A stretch of 64,000 nt of DNA from Tanypteryx hageni (Eukaryota; Arthropoda; Insecta; Odonata; Petaluridae): assembly GCA_028673005.1 (NCBI GenBank), contig CM054114.1:11439108-11503107 (forward strand), in the 5' to 3' direction. Below, one piece after another: positions 21,166 to 33,985 of this stretch. The first letter of the stretch is position 1, and the number at the start of each line of letters is the position of its first letter. The notes beneath the pieces are model-generated. The model was not told where the DNA came from. It saw nothing but the letters and a program-made list of their open reading frames with translations, and searched no databases. A program made the position numbers and the translations under genes.

Positions 21166-23240
21166 CCGACTCGAAGCACCGCCAGCCTTTCTTCCTGTCT
21201 ATTATTCGCGAGCCGGGGGCGGGCATCGGAATCTCCAGGAAGCCATCTCTGGCCGCCCGTTCTGCAGCGCCGCCCCACGGGGTTGTTGGTCTCCCGAAGC
21301 TCAGATCCCGGCTGTCGTTTTTAATCCGAACTCTCCTTTTCATTTTTTGGAGTCGTTATTCCGTCCTCGCCACCCATATATCTCGCTGAGAGATGGAAAT
21401 GAAGAAATGGAAGCGTCGCGTTCCAACGGAGGAGAGGAATTTGCGTCAGAAAACGTTGTGAAGGATTGCTATTGATTCTTAGTTGGGTTAGAGACAGGTT
21501 GAGTTTTTTTGATTCCCGCTTCGGATTTTTCGTTTCTATTAGTCTCGATGATCTAGGGTCTTCGTAAATATCTCGAAGCGGTCTCTGCTCTATTTTTTAA
21601 CTGTACCATCTCGATAAAGATAAGATTAAGACTAAACATTCATCCATTCAACGCCATTTTCTGAAAAACTTCCTCGGGTTTTTTCACTTGTTACTAAATA
21701 TGTTTTCAGTTACGAAGACAAGAATTTTTTAATATGGATCTTCTTTTAATCCTCACCGTGTGATATAAAAATACAAAATGTATCCACTATTAAATCATAA
21801 ATTCTACACGTATATAAATACAAAGCACTCCTTAAATAACATGCTCATTAGTTCGTGAAGACGAAAATTTCAATTTCAAATTTGTCAACTCCGTTGTAAA
21901 TCCGGTGAATCCCAATAACTTACACATTCCTTTGTAACATCTTTCCAACGAAACGGTGACATCTCAAACATAAAAAACAATGGAATATATAATTCACCGC
22001 CACTTCCCCTTCAGATCAAAATACATTAGCAAATCACGCGACACCGCTGTCTCCACAAAGGTTCCTCCGAAATGCATGCAAATGGATGCATCCGAGAGAG
22101 AGAGACGGGTCACCTCGCAGACTGTTCTGCGTGGTTCACGAGGAGCATGAGGTAATCCTCTTGCTTGAAGAGCACCCGAGAGGTGGCGACCTCATTAAGG
22201 ATCTTCTCGTTAAGTCGCGGCGCGGGTTTTTTTTTGAGGGCCACCGAAGTTTAAATAACTAGAGGAAAGGGAATTGGCTTGCAAATAAGCCATGTTTCAA
22301 TTAAAAATCGCGCATTAAAACGCCCCCCCCCCCCCCCCCTCGCCGCACCAGTGGTTCTCTCCCGACAGCTTTCATCATCGTTCCTTCCGAAGTAGACGCG
22401 AGCAGGGCGTCAAAAGAATCCTTTTTTTAGTGTTCGCGAGTCTTAGGCTCTCTCTCACTCCCCGCTCTCTTCCCGCGTCTCTCCAGAACTTCTCGCACTC
22501 CTCTCGCGCTTGGAGTCGCATCGCGTTCATTAGGCAAGAGGTCCTGATTGGCGGAAGAATGTTGAAACAGTCGAGGATTTTGTTTTGTTTATTTTTCTTA
22601 GGAGGCGGGAAAGAATTAACTATCTCGTCTAGTGGAATACCACGAATAATCTTAACCAGAATTATTTCTTAAATGATTGAGATTGAGCAATGAGTTAACG
22701 TTTTAGCATCGCATTTTACTTTTTATGATAGACGAAATCTTTCTGACATCAAAGTTCGAAAGATTCGATTCATTCTTCCTTTAAGCATCTGTTAATTAAT
22801 ATTTGACTATTTACAACATTGCTTTTCATCGATCGGCATTGTATCTAAATTTGGTAATAATATTATTTTATAATCTTACTCAACTGTTCAGTGGTATATT
22901 TGGCTAAAAATGTTTGAGCGATTCAACTTCATTGACTCGCTTCGAGCAGAGCAGATAGTATTACCTAAGCGCATTAAATAATTGTATTTAGCAGTATGGT
23001 ATTGTTTTTCCTGTTTCTTGTTAAGAAAACGTAAGAGAAGCGTTGATCGATATACGCACGTAGACCACAAGGAGAGAAATTTATTTATGTTGCTTCCTAT
23101 ACTTTTCACTGCCATCGAAACACGCCGTCCAGTCTGTTATCAGCCTCCTCGGAAAGAAAGCGATCACAACAATCCCGAAAACAAAAGACAGTAGGAAGAT
23201 GTGCAGTGTTTAAGAAACGAGAAGGGATCGGAGGCAAGGT
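21166..23240. other. Unassigned DNA with a C17 tract
   Basis: CpG-rich to 21300, AT-rich 21590-22000, then mixed. A run of 17 C lies at 22323-22339. No gene structure is seen. Confidence 0.4.
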
Positions 23241-23955
23241 TTTTCGAGTGTCGTGTGTGATTCCTAGCGGTGGTTAACAGGGAGGGGGAATGGAGAGGGG
23301 GCAGATGCTGGTCTGGCTCTAAGAGGGAGGGTTCGGCGAGGAGGGTGCTTATGGGAGGAGGAGGCAGCGGAGGAAGAAGGGGAGGGAGGAATAGGAGGCG
23401 AGCGGTACCGTGGCGGCCAGGTGCGTCTGCAGAGGGAAGTCGGAGGGACGGGGTAATGAGCATAGGCGGGAAAGGAGAGGGCACGATAAGGGGGTTGGGT
23501 TGAAGGAGTTTATTGAAGTGTCTGGCGTGGAGGGGGAGGGTCTGGCGCGTGTTCCGAGGAGGCGGGGAAGAACTGTTAGTCGCCGCGTTGCCTACGCACC
23601 TTTTGGCGAGTCGACAGCTGTCTGCTTCCCCTCCTCCACATCCCTCCCCCCTTCTCCACATCCCTCCCCCCTCTCCTTGACTAACTCCACTTCCATCGCG
23701 GCCTCAATCCAAGCCTTCCAAGGCGCGTGCGATACTAATTTTCTTTCGATACCACTGGACATCTCTTTCCCTCCTCCGAACCTTCATTCTCTCTTCCTCC
23801 GCGCAAACTTGCAAAGTGATTTGATGCGTCGATTTATGTTTTCCAATGATCGATTACCGTCGTGGCAAAAATTCTTTTGTTTCATGCTTTCGCTTCGACG
23901 ATTTTGAGGAATCGGCCGTATTCTAAAACACGGCCCGAGTACTAAGGTATGATCA
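23241..23955. other. Purine-rich then pyrimidine-rich flank
   Basis: G+A-rich at 23265-23575, switching to C+T-rich at 23620-23690, where the 17-bp word CTCCACATCCCTCCCCC occurs twice in tandem. Frames on both strands overlap throughout, including a 165-codon frame on each, so composition rather than coding explains them. Confidence 0.6.
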
Positions 23956-23963
23956 CTGTAGCC

Positions 23964-24243
23964 CAGTGGCTCCCACCCTGGATGCCGCGGCACGCTGGGG
24001 CGCCGCAGCTGATTTTTAGGGGTGCCGCGATAAAATTAGTTTTGTAAATAAATCAACTATTTTGCTCTGTTTACATGTAACTAGGGCATTAATGTTTTCT
24101 CTAATAAATTGATTATAGTGTGGTACCAACAAATAGATATGTCCAAATGTTTTAATACTCGTTTGTGAAAATATAAAAACTTTGTTTTGAAGGCTGGGGT
24201 GCCGCGAAATTCTGTTTATATTTGAAAACGTTGGGAAGCACTG
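23964..24243. mobile_element. hAT-type MITE, 280 bp (copy A)
   Basis: Flanked by a perfect 8-bp duplication CTGTAGCC (23956-23963 and 24244-24251). Ends are CAGTGGCTCCCACC and, reverse-complemented from the right, CAGTGCTTCCCAAC (11 of 14 identical). The interior shares long stretches with the copy at 42611-42907, such as AGCTGATTTTTAGGG, TGCCGCGATAAAATTAG and TTTTAATACTCGTTTGTGAA. No coding capacity. Confidence 0.9.
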
Positions 24244-24251
24244 CTGTAGCC

Positions 24252-24778
24252 GAAGGTCATCCATTAAGTTCGCCTACTTCCAAACACTAAAAATTTCTAC
24301 ATACATAAGGAGTTTATAAGATTTATAGGGGTATTTTGCCTGTTAATCAGTGGAGCGACCCTAAATAAAAACATCTGCAGGTTAGTATGTATGGAGCTAC
24401 AAGCCTCAAGTTTTGACTTGGGCACCAGATAAATATTAAGTCACGTGATTTTTTTATAAAATGCCCTTTCGAAAAGCATTACCATTCACCGGTCACTTAA
24501 GGCGAGGAGGAGAAAGGTTTTCCTGTCTCCCGCATGGTGTCCGGGTCTTTCTGTGATGGTGTCACGCGAGCGAGCATAAAATACTCAATCAATGCGGCGC
24601 TTGCGAGGCGAAAGGCATTTTGCTCTCGCGTTGCATCACGGGAGGGTGATCGCCCCTTAAGGAAAAAAGGAACGACAGCATCCACTGCTCTCCATTTCTA
24701 TCCAAACACTCCTAAACTCGCGGCTCCCTCAATTTCGAGCGACACACTCTCCACGAGCCGATAAAACAGCGAAGTGAG
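24252..24778. other. Unassigned DNA
   Basis: Mixed sequence without repeat ends. A frame on each strand at 24497-24764 overlaps the other, with no recognisable domain. Confidence 0.35.
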
Positions 24779-24915
24779 AGGAAATGAAGGGAGAGAGGGA
24801 GGGAGGTAGATGAAGGGAGAGAGGAAGGGAGATGAAGGGAGAGAGGGAGGAAGGGAGAGAGGGAGGGAGATGAAGGGAGAGAGGGAGGAAGGGAGATGAA
24901 GAAAGAGAGGGAGGA
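24779..24915. repeat. GA-rich minisatellite
   Basis: ATGAAGGGAGAGAGG-type units recur with ATGAA at 24784, 24810, 24832, 24870 and 24896, spacing 22-38 bp. Units differ by insertions of GGGAGG/AAGGG blocks, as expected from slippage and unequal exchange. Confidence 0.8.
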
Positions 24916-26270
24916 GGTTGATAAGAGGTGTGTGTGGAGGTGGGAGGGAAGGGTTTTGGAAAGATACGGATCAAAAGCGGCTCTCGCAAAAGAAAGATGA
25001 AAAAACTAAAATCGCCAAACGCTTGAGTGTGAGCGCGGGTGTGTGTGAGAGAGTTATAGGGACATATTCTCCCTCTCAGCTTCTGATGGTCTGTCGTGGA
25101 GAGTGTGAGATCGTTTCATTATTATTTTATTTTTTATTCAGCGAGAGTGTGAAGTAATGCCATGGATAAGAGAGTTGTGTTTGTGTGCGATATTTTTTGT
25201 TAAAAGGAGGGATGGAAAAGGAGCGCGGGGGCGTGATATCGGGGGAGGGGGAGGGTGGGGTGGTCTCGAGGGCGAGGGTATCGAGAAAATCGATTGGTCG
25301 AAAAAATGAAATTTTTTCCACCCTATCCACACTATCATTATGTCCGCTCGCGCGCGTGTGTAGATGTATGGAATAATATTGCTTTTTTTTCCCTCGATTT
25401 TTTTGTCCTCGAGGTTTTTTATTCCGCCTCTAAAAAGTACGATGTGTTGGGCGGTGTTTTATAGAAGTGATGGAGTGGGAGGAGGTGGAGTGCAGGAGGG
25501 GTGTTTTTGGAGTTGTGAAGTTGTTGAAGAGGGTCCTTCTGAGATGAGGGTTTGGGTGGGCGGGGAGGATGGCTTGGTCCTTTTCCAAGAGATGACGAAA
25601 AAATAAAGAGATTGGGATAGCGGAGAGAGTCGCCCTCAAGAGAGGGAAGTGGGAGGGGGAGGAGGAGGAGGGAATCGCCACCGCGGAGACAGGCAGGATA
25701 ACGCCGGTTCGATTATAGCCTGGGCGGTCGCGAGACCCTTTTATACGTTTTAACGGTGCATCGGTTACTACTGTGATGTGAAGAGATAGTCGCTCACATA
25801 GTGCAACCATACACACACCCTCTCTGGCTCGGTGAGGGTGGGAGGGGCGGAAGGTAGGGGTGGGAAAAGGGAAGGGGTTGGAGAAGGACGAACCCTTGAA
25901 CCGCAATGTGCGGACGGCGAGGAGGTGGGGGAGATGGACGTGGGAAGGGAGGAGGGGGTGGGGTAGATGGACGTGGAAAGGGTGGAGGGGGTGGGGGTTG
26001 AAGGCGAGAGGATTGATGTGTGAGAGAGGCATGGATGAAAGAATGGATTTTTATACTGTGTGAGGTGTTTGATGCACATGGTTTAGTGTGTGTGCTTGCG
26101 GCCGTGTTTGTGGGTGTATTTGCGCGATCTCTTGAAGAGCGCGTGTGTGTGTGCTGTGTGTCATCTTTTTCGGAGATTGCACTTCTGGGTCGTTCTGTAA
26201 AGGCGGTGACATCACAGGGTTTTCTTTTTTTTTAGTCTGAAAAAATGAAGTTGAGAGAATGTTCTCGCTT
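24916..26270. other. G-rich/GT-rich unassigned DNA
   Basis: Purine- and G-rich stretches at 25205-25265, 25470-25600, 25640-25680 and 25840-26010, and GTGTGTG words around 26080-26160. The 200-codon minus-strand frame (25430-26032) is Pro/His/Ser-rich from reading the complement of this. I see no protein signature. Confidence 0.5.
25932..25998. repeat. 33-bp tandem duplication, G-rich
   Basis: Two adjacent copies of a unit starting AGATGGACGTGG (25932 and 25965) and ending GGAGGGGGTGGGG. Each copy contains several G-runs, giving potential for quadruplex formation. Confidence 0.8.
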
Positions 26271-27268
26271 GGTTTTCTTTGTCTTTATTTTCGCAGTCCG
26301 TGAGAGGTTTGCGCTTGACGTTTCTTAATTTTTAGAAGCATGCGCGTACGCTGTAGGATCCGATGAGATTAATTTTCTGAAAGAAAATATCTTCCCGCAA
26401 TCACACTTCTTACGCTCATTCTGAATATAGATTTTAATTAAGGAAAAATCTTTAATTATGTCTCACACGTGTTGTTTGAATTATATCACTCAATTTTCAT
26501 TTGCGAGTGAGAATGCTTGAAAAAAATTCTTTTCCATATCCATTACATACCATATCTTTTTGAATGCCAAATTACATCCAAAGAGACGTCCACAAGTCTT
26601 ATTTTCTTGTATCCTTTCCTCAAACAATAACTGGGATCCAAAATTACTTTATTTCAACTCATCGATCACTTTTGAGAAAATTAGAAGTACATAGAATTCA
26701 TTGCTTTTCTTACCTCCAATTTTTCTGAAATTTTTAACTCAAAAACTTGTTAATTATTTCAGGAAAAACTGCAAAAGGTGCCATAAAATCTAAAACAATG
26801 TAAAAAATACGATGTGAACCATTGCTTATTTTCATTTCTCTTAGGTCCTACTCCTTGAACCATATCTTTCCTAAATGTTAATTGATGACATTTTTGGTAT
26901 GGGCCGAGTTTAATTCGACGTAATCATAGAATGTTTCTGGTATATTTTTCTCGCCACTCTAAAGATATATAAGGATTTTTTCAAACGCATGTATACATAG
27001 CCTTCGATCTGCGTTTCTCTGACGCCGCATTATTTTAAAGAACGCTTCCTTTATTTTTGTTCGCCTGCTCATTCGTCTGGGGAATGGACCCTTTCCATAG
27101 TAAGCGTCACTCCTTTTCTCGTTTGAAGCCCAGAGGGCACTTGGTCTCGAATCCGCCCATTATTATCTCTGGGAAGGGCCTCAAGAAGGGGATGGGTACA
27201 GATGGAAAAGAACTCTTCTGAATACTTGGACCTTTCTCGTATTTTTCAACGAAAGACTCCTCCAGCTA

Positions 27269-27270
<2 letters not shown>
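26271..27270. other. AT-rich unassigned DNA
   Basis: Apparently unique; nothing recognised on either strand. Confidence 0.4.
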
Positions 27271-27272
<2 letters not shown>

Positions 27273-27347
<75 letters not shown>

Positions 27348-27440
27348 CATCTTCCGACCTCCTCGCTCTCTCCTCCCCTTCTCTTACTCCTCCCTTCCCT
27401 TCCTCCAAACTTTTCCCCTTCTCTCCTTCCTTCCATAAAA
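27273..27440. repeat. (TC)n microsatellite with CT-rich tail
   Basis: An uninterrupted TC run to 27344 (about 36 units) followed by irregular CTCC/TTCC words to about 27440. Confidence 0.97.
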
Positions 27441-29000
27441 ATTTTTTCTGTTGACACCATCTTCCGCACCCATCTTATCATTATCCATTGTGTTTTCGAA
27501 AGAGTTAGCATCTTTCCGTGTTTTCAGAAAATATTTTCTCTTCGGAATCCCTTAGCCTACACTTGTCATTGTTTTTGTTTTTTTTTAATTCTTTATCCAT
27601 GGTCCATTGTTACCTCATTATTATTATCCGCATCTCCTACGTGGCGCTTGAAAGTTTAAACAAAAAAGTCAAGTCCAGAATCCCTTCGGGTTTAAGGTGG
27701 CAGTATCGCAGAGGGAAGAGAAGAAGAGAGATTGGCGTGATTTTTTTGTCGTCTCCTTGGATTCTGATCACCGCGGAGCATGCCGGGAACTTTGGGAAGG
27801 AGTTTTAAGGGATTGCCTGCGGGGAGGGAATGGAGGATGTATAGCAGAGAAAGGTCGAAGATAAGGGTTTTCGAGGGTCACCAACAAACTTCCAGGGATG
27901 TTTTGTTGTGGAAAGCAGGCAAAGTTTTCGTCCCGCTGCTATGCTATGCCCCTTATCTAAACCGTTTCCTTATTTTTTGCGCCTTTCGTATCGCTGCTTG
28001 TTTTAAATGCTGATTTCTTGCTTTATGATTTAAAAAAATATAATTGGATCAAAAGTATTTCTGTCCCATCTTTCTCGGTCAAGTTAATTACTCCCAAGTA
28101 TTCTAAGTGAGAGCTAAAGTTTGTCAATTAATCCCTCCATGCCTCACAGTTCATAAAAGAATTTAATGTAATGTTTAACGCCGGAGGTGTAGTCATCAGA
28201 TAACCCTCATAATGATATCAGAGACGCTATGGGGAGTCTATACATTTCTATCTACTCCGAAAAATCTAATAAAATCATCTTACAATCAATTGCTTCTGTA
28301 AGTTAATAATCCAAAAACGTTTAATTTCTTTTACATTTGTTGCTTGTCGTTTCACATGGGATACTTTGTTCTAACCTTAAAAATCTTTCGAGTTATTACA
28401 TTTTCCATACAAAGTACTTTCATCGACCCGTAAGTATATTAAAACATAAATAAAAATAAAAACAAATGATTCTCCTAAACTGGAAATGGTTAATTCTAAA
28501 AAAACATTCCTAATTAATCTTTATTTATAATCATAACTAGTCATTAATGAGGAATTATCCTTGATCGGAGAGTTTGAGACTGCGAAAATAAGAATTTTAT
28601 CGGAAGAATTTGAGATATTTTAACAATTATTGCGACTTGACTCAGTTACTAGCAGAGGAAGTTGCAATTGGTTTTTGAAAAGGGATTATTGTGCCCGCAA
28701 AAAATGTATTATTTCGGAAACACGGTCTCTACCGCTGCCATACGTTTCATTTGTATATAGACATTTCAGTTTACTTTTAATGAGTTCCGTTTAAGCAAGC
28801 AATGAGTTTCGCACAGGTGAGCTTTTGTAATATCCTTTTTTTCCGGTGAATAAAAAAACGATATAATTTCAATTAAACGAAGCGAATATTCTCCTGCCGC
28901 TATTTTTTCATTCCAACTACTTTTTCATCGATCCGGACGATTTAATTTAATTTCCTCGAATGCCGAAATAAAAACCGCTTCTGATTTCTATTTTCTCGTT
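27441..29000. other. Unassigned DNA
   Basis: Mixed to 27990, then AT-rich to 28960. No element ends or paired splice signals were recognised. Confidence 0.35.
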
Positions 29001-29005
29001 TCCAG

Positions 29006-29235
29006 GTAATTTAGAGCTCAACGGAAGTTCGTTTAGCGTTTGTTCGGCCGGTCTAACGGAGGAAGGAGCGCCATCTTGCATTCCATTCAGAATGTTCGCG
29101 TCAGCAACGAGATTAGGACTCGAAGATCACGTACGGCCTACTATTACCTATTTGAAACCTTGGTTCGAACCTCAGGGAAATCTTGTATTTCGAAATGGAA
29201 CACACGCAGTTGCAGCTTCGAAGAAGAAGACGTGA
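29006..29235 (+). other. Candidate terminal exon (weak)
   Basis: A strong acceptor (TTCTATTTTCTCGTTTCCAG) ends at 29005. One frame then stays open for 75 codons, from 29008 to the TGA at 29233-29235, beginning NLELNGSSFSVCSAG and including PCIPFRMF-like and LKPWFEP segments. It has no microsatellite character. However, a second plus frame (29040-29264) and a minus frame are also open, and I recognise no family, so chance openness in CpG-rich DNA is a real alternative. Confidence 0.2.
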
Positions 29236-31195
29236 TCGAGTTTGATCGCCGCTTACAAAAATAAAAATGGCGTTGCCTGATCTGCCTTTAGCAGCGTGAG
29301 CGATAACGATGCGAGGCATTCTTGCGTGCGGAATTTTAAGGCCTACGAAGAATTGTTTGAGAAGGTCTTAAGGTCGTCTGTGGGTTTGTGTGTGGATTTT
29401 AAGGAGGGCAAGAGGGTTTCTCGGCAGACCTTCCCTTACCTGCCTACAGGTGTCTCCCTCTCCTCTCGAATGTGTGCCGGGGAAGGGCAGTGTGGGCGGG
29501 TGCGTGCGTGCGTGGGAGGATGCGCGCAGCTAGGAGCGTGTGCCGGAGAAGGCAAGGAGTGAGGCTCAAGTGCTGTGCGGTCGCATCTGCCCTTCCCCTC
29601 TTGCAAGACAACCAGCTGATCCTAAGGAGGTCGTTGGGGTTTTCGAGCCATCAGCTGTTGGGATTGTTTCGTTGGAAAAAATCGGAAAGACAAATGGATA
29701 AATTCACTGAATCAACTACCACGCGCGCTCATTTCAATAATAAAAATGTTCCTCGATAAATGCGGAATCGACTGAGTTGGTAATCTTCGTCTCGCGCGCG
29801 CATTGCCGTGTTTTAATTGGAACAACAGAGCACATGCTAATATTTGGGAAAAAATTAACGTAATATTTTATAGTTGCTTTGTGCCGATATCGGCCATAAG
29901 AATTAATTCTTTAAAAAGTCTTAAAAAATACCGTGTTTCAAACTTCAGTGTATAAGAACGTGTTCTTTTTACATCAGCAAGTTTTATAGTTAGTAAAAGG
30001 TGTATCGGTTTTCCAAAGGAAGATCATATATATTGCGGTTGAATAGAGATTTGGGTCACGGAAAATAGTAAGCGAGTATTTGAGGACAGATTCTATTCTT
30101 CACAAATAACACGGCAACAATGCTGGCGAAAAAATCCTGACCGTTTAGACAACTTCACCCAGGGCTCTTCTTTATTCCGCTTAAGAGTAGTTGAAGAGAA
30201 GTGGGTCAAAATGGATGGAGGAATCGCTTATTTCGCTGATATAATAGGTCAAAATTATTGGGCCATGAAATAACCGAATAAAATTGAAATTCTAAATAAC
30301 TTTTCTGCTGTTTAGACGAATAAGTTAGACGATGATGCGTATCGGCGCGATTATTCAACGATAATATTATGCGCAGCCAAACAGCGAGCCAGCACGACTT
30401 CGTACAATTATATTGCACGCAGTACTCAGCATTAGTATCAATTACAAACCGGAAAAAAGACCGTTAAAATCAGGCTTTACTCTTAAGAAACTCGTTTCTC
30501 TTAGAACGAAGCATTTTGGACCAAAATCAGTTTTACCTCAAATTTCCATCTCTCATATTTTTCTAGTGCTGTTCAATTTACCAGCTTTAATATTTTTTCA
30601 TGTATCTCATAATTGTTTAGATTATACCTATAAGTCTTGTACTGATGTATCCAAATGCCATGTCAACTTATCACCTCCATGACAGATATAGTGCAGATAA
30701 ATGGTTTTATTATATGCAGGAATGATATATGGAAAACTAAACGGATTTTTAGGCAATGATGACTTATTACTAACTGCCCAAAAAATGATGCTATCTTGTC
30801 AGCTGTGAATTATGCTTCGAAACAAAAATTAAACAGATTAGAATTCACTATATAAATTCACACAGCTCACTTAGAAACCTATGTCATAAAAATTGGTTAC
30901 TATTACTAATAATTTTGTGAAGGTTTTAGAATATCAGGAAGGGGGCGTGAGGATCTTAGAAGATCAGAAAGGGGAGCGCGAGACGAAAAATGTTAAGATC
31001 CACTGTCTAAGTAGGACGTGACCATCGACACTGCCTTACAGGTTGTCCCTCGAAGGACACGAAGAATAAGAATGCCGAAAGAGAAGTGGTGTCGAAAGGG
31101 ATGTTTAGCGCGAGGGGTCGCGGCGAAAGGCCAACTGGCTCCCCTCGAAGGACGGCAAGAAAAAGATTTGCCGTCTTTTTATATATGTAAGGCAT
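29236..31195. other. Unassigned DNA
   Basis: Mixed then AT-rich from about 29820. At 31018-31160 the word CCCTCGAAGGAC occurs twice in direct orientation. Nothing further is identifiable. Confidence 0.35.
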
Positions 31196-33320
31196 GTGCG
31201 TCTGAGGGGGCGGCGGGGGGAGGAAGGCAAGGGGCTGACGAGGTTGAGGTAGGTAATTTTTAAAGGGCTTTGTGTGGGTTGGGGAAGAAAGGGAGAGGAG
31301 GAGCTGGCGGTGATGTAAGACGCGCGTGAGAGTGGAGGGGATAGAAAAGGGGGAGGAGGGAGTGGGGGGGAGGGAGGGGCAGGAGAGTTAAAAGGAGAGA
31401 GGACGTAGTAAAGGGAGGGTAAAAGGTCTTGTACTCGCTTTTAGAATGGGAGAACCCACCTTACGAGTTTCATTCATGTCTTCCTCCCTCTTTCCTTTTA
31501 ACTCCGAAGCCTGGAAGGCATTCATCTTGGGAGCCGCTGCACTGCGACGCAAGTCTTTAAATTGCCGTCCTGATTTTTTTTCTTGGGGCATTTAGATGTT
31601 TATACGATCACAATCTTTAAACATCCCAAAACACTTCAACAGGAAATTGAGGAGTTACTTTGTTGAGAGTATCAGAATGATATCGGCAACTATAATGAGC
31701 GGGAAACGATATTTTTGTGTCTACTTTCGGTGAATACACACCAGTGGCCTATACTTCATGTTTAATTTATACTGGATGACCAATTGAAATCGAAATCCTG
31801 TGCAACAAAAGAGCGATTATTTGTTTTTTATTAATCCCAATCCATTCACTGGCTATTATTCTTTCTTCTTTAAAAATTAGCATCTGAGAAAATCCTTTAA
31901 AAATTAAACGAATTTAGTCGCTAAATGAATGATTTTTTTCAGGCCATAAAATCCGAGAAACGCATCCCTATGTCGGTTATATAGCTAATGGTGGACGCGC
32001 GGCCTCTTAATAAGAATCCCTCACTACCCCAAGATGTGCCACTATAATACCATGGCAACGAGCCGCGCAATAACGTTAAGTAAACGGAAATGTTTTTATT
32101 TCCGCCCGGCTGAAGCGGCGAGAAAAACTCCTCCCGCTGATTAAGTCGCCCATAATGCACCGCGAGAGATAAAGGACGCGTCCATCAAATCTTGCGAGCA
32201 GGAGACCCTCCGGAGGGAGCAAGTGTACGAAGGGATCCCGCGTGATTAGGGCGAGGCCCCCTTCTCTCAAAGACGGACCTCCTGTGCGACTCGCCACCTG
32301 CCCAGCGTCCTCCTCCTTCCCAAGAGCGCTCGCCTCTCCTCCTCGCCTCTCCTCCTGGGGATATTCTCTTCTAAACGCACGGTGAAGAGGGAGAGGGAGG
32401 ACAAAGGGGGGAATGTGTGTGTAAACAGCTGCCCGTCCGCCTCTCGCCCTGTGGGGCACCGAAGAGAGGGAAGAAGGGAGACTCGCGAGGACTTGAGAGA
32501 GAGAGGTCGAGAGGTTGGTGGGAGGGGACATCGCGAGTCCCTCAAGGGTTCAGAAAGGGCATCGCGCGAGTGAGTATAGTACGCGGGAAAGCGGACGTCC
32601 TCGGGATGCGCGTCATCTTTCCTCGAACGACGCTCCCCTCTTGAGATACACAAGTAGGAGATGTCAGTCTTCTTTCGCCACTTCATCAGGGTCTCCGTTT
32701 TCTTTGGGGAAATTGCGTCATTCCCAAAACAACGACCGCAGTGATTATGAGGTCGAAATGGAGCCGCAGCATTCGTCGAAGGAAATTTTAATTATTAGAA
32801 CGTAGGATTCTCCATGCGGTTATGCGGAAAATTTTGCTAGATAAAATATCTAATTCAGTCTGATATTTAATCTGCATTTCCTTATAGACTATTGTTTTAC
32901 CCCAGCCTCGTTCCACTTAAAAAATTTTAATTCTTTCCATGAAAAATGTTAGCTCTGATGTGAAAATAATTAAAATGTTGCACTTACCCAAATGCCGATA
33001 ACGATATCGATAATGAGAGACCTAAGTAAAAACGATGCGATCAGCTGAAGATGCAGAATAATGACCCGCTTATTTGAAAAGAAATTCCCCTCTCCCCTCC
33101 CTCCCCCCCCACCCTCTTCCATTTTCGTGCACGTAATGGATGTCTAGTGCTCTTGGTGACGACAGCTCTGACGGGCGCATTTATGTTGTTGGCCATACAA
33201 GATGTGCTCGGGAGCACTCTTTCTGTTCCGAAGGGGTCAAAAGTTCCCAGCTTCAGTGGTCCACGATGGAGAAAAAGGATCTGGGACCATCCGTACCCAT
33301 CTGTCCCATTGTTCAAACGC
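31196..33320. other. Unassigned DNA with purine-rich runs
   Basis: G+A-rich at 31200-31420 and 32360-32530; AT-rich at 31600-31960 and 32800-33010. The CpG-rich centre (32100-32640) has open frames on both strands that overlap each other with Arg/Glu or Pro/Leu bias. Confidence 0.4.
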
Positions 33321-33324
33321 CCCC

Positions 33325-33850
33325 TCTTGGTCTTTCCTTACTCCCTCCCTCCCCAGTGATCTCCTCCCTCTTTTATCCTCGTCTCTCTCATTATTCTCCT
33401 CTCCCTCCCTCTCTCACTCTCTGACCTCCTCGTTTGGGCCTCGCATTTCTCAAAAAGGAAGTCATCTTCCTCTCCCTCTTCTCTCTCTCTCTCTCTTTCT
33501 CCCATTCTTCCTCTTTATTCTCTTCATTTTTCTCTCTCTCTCTCATCTTTCGTTCTTCACTTCCTCTCATTCCTTAATTGCGTGATCTTTCCAAGTCTTG
33601 ATTTATTTAATCACTATCCATTCTGTTTCTCCTATCTTTCTCCACTTCCCTTTCATCCTCAAGTCCTCCGCGCGCGGTCTCTTCCAGCTCTTTCTTTCGC
33701 TCTCCCATCCTTCTTTGTTCTTCTTTCTTCTCTCTCCCCCTTCGCCCTCCTCCCCCTCCTTCCACCTCCCCTCTCCCCATCTCGGACTTCTCCAACACCC
33801 AGTCCTTTTTCTCCCCTTAAACAATCTCTCTTTTTCTCTTTTCTCCGACT
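33325..33850. repeat. Pyrimidine-rich block
   Basis: About 0.5 kb of CTCTCC/TTCTTC words on the + strand, flanked on the right by a purine-rich run (33895-33985). All three plus frames are open at once, as are minus Gly/Arg/Glu/Lys frames, so these are not called as genes. Confidence 0.82.
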
Positions 33851-33985
33851 CATGGGCGACCCCCGTAAGGCTCTATTGTTATTCCCGGAATAAGTCACGA
33901 GAGGGGGTATTTTTCGATGTGGGAGGACGGAGGAATAGAAGGTTAGGGAGGAGGAGAGGGAGAAGAAATACTCCCTCCGTTCGTG

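Noticed and set aside
25430..26032. 200-codon minus-strand His/Pro/Ser frame
   Set aside because: Complement of G-rich minisatellite DNA; a second frame is open in the same place.
29155..29180. GGTTCGAACC, resembling a tRNA T-arm
   Set aside because: No acceptor stem, D-arm or anticodon arm can be built around it on either strand.
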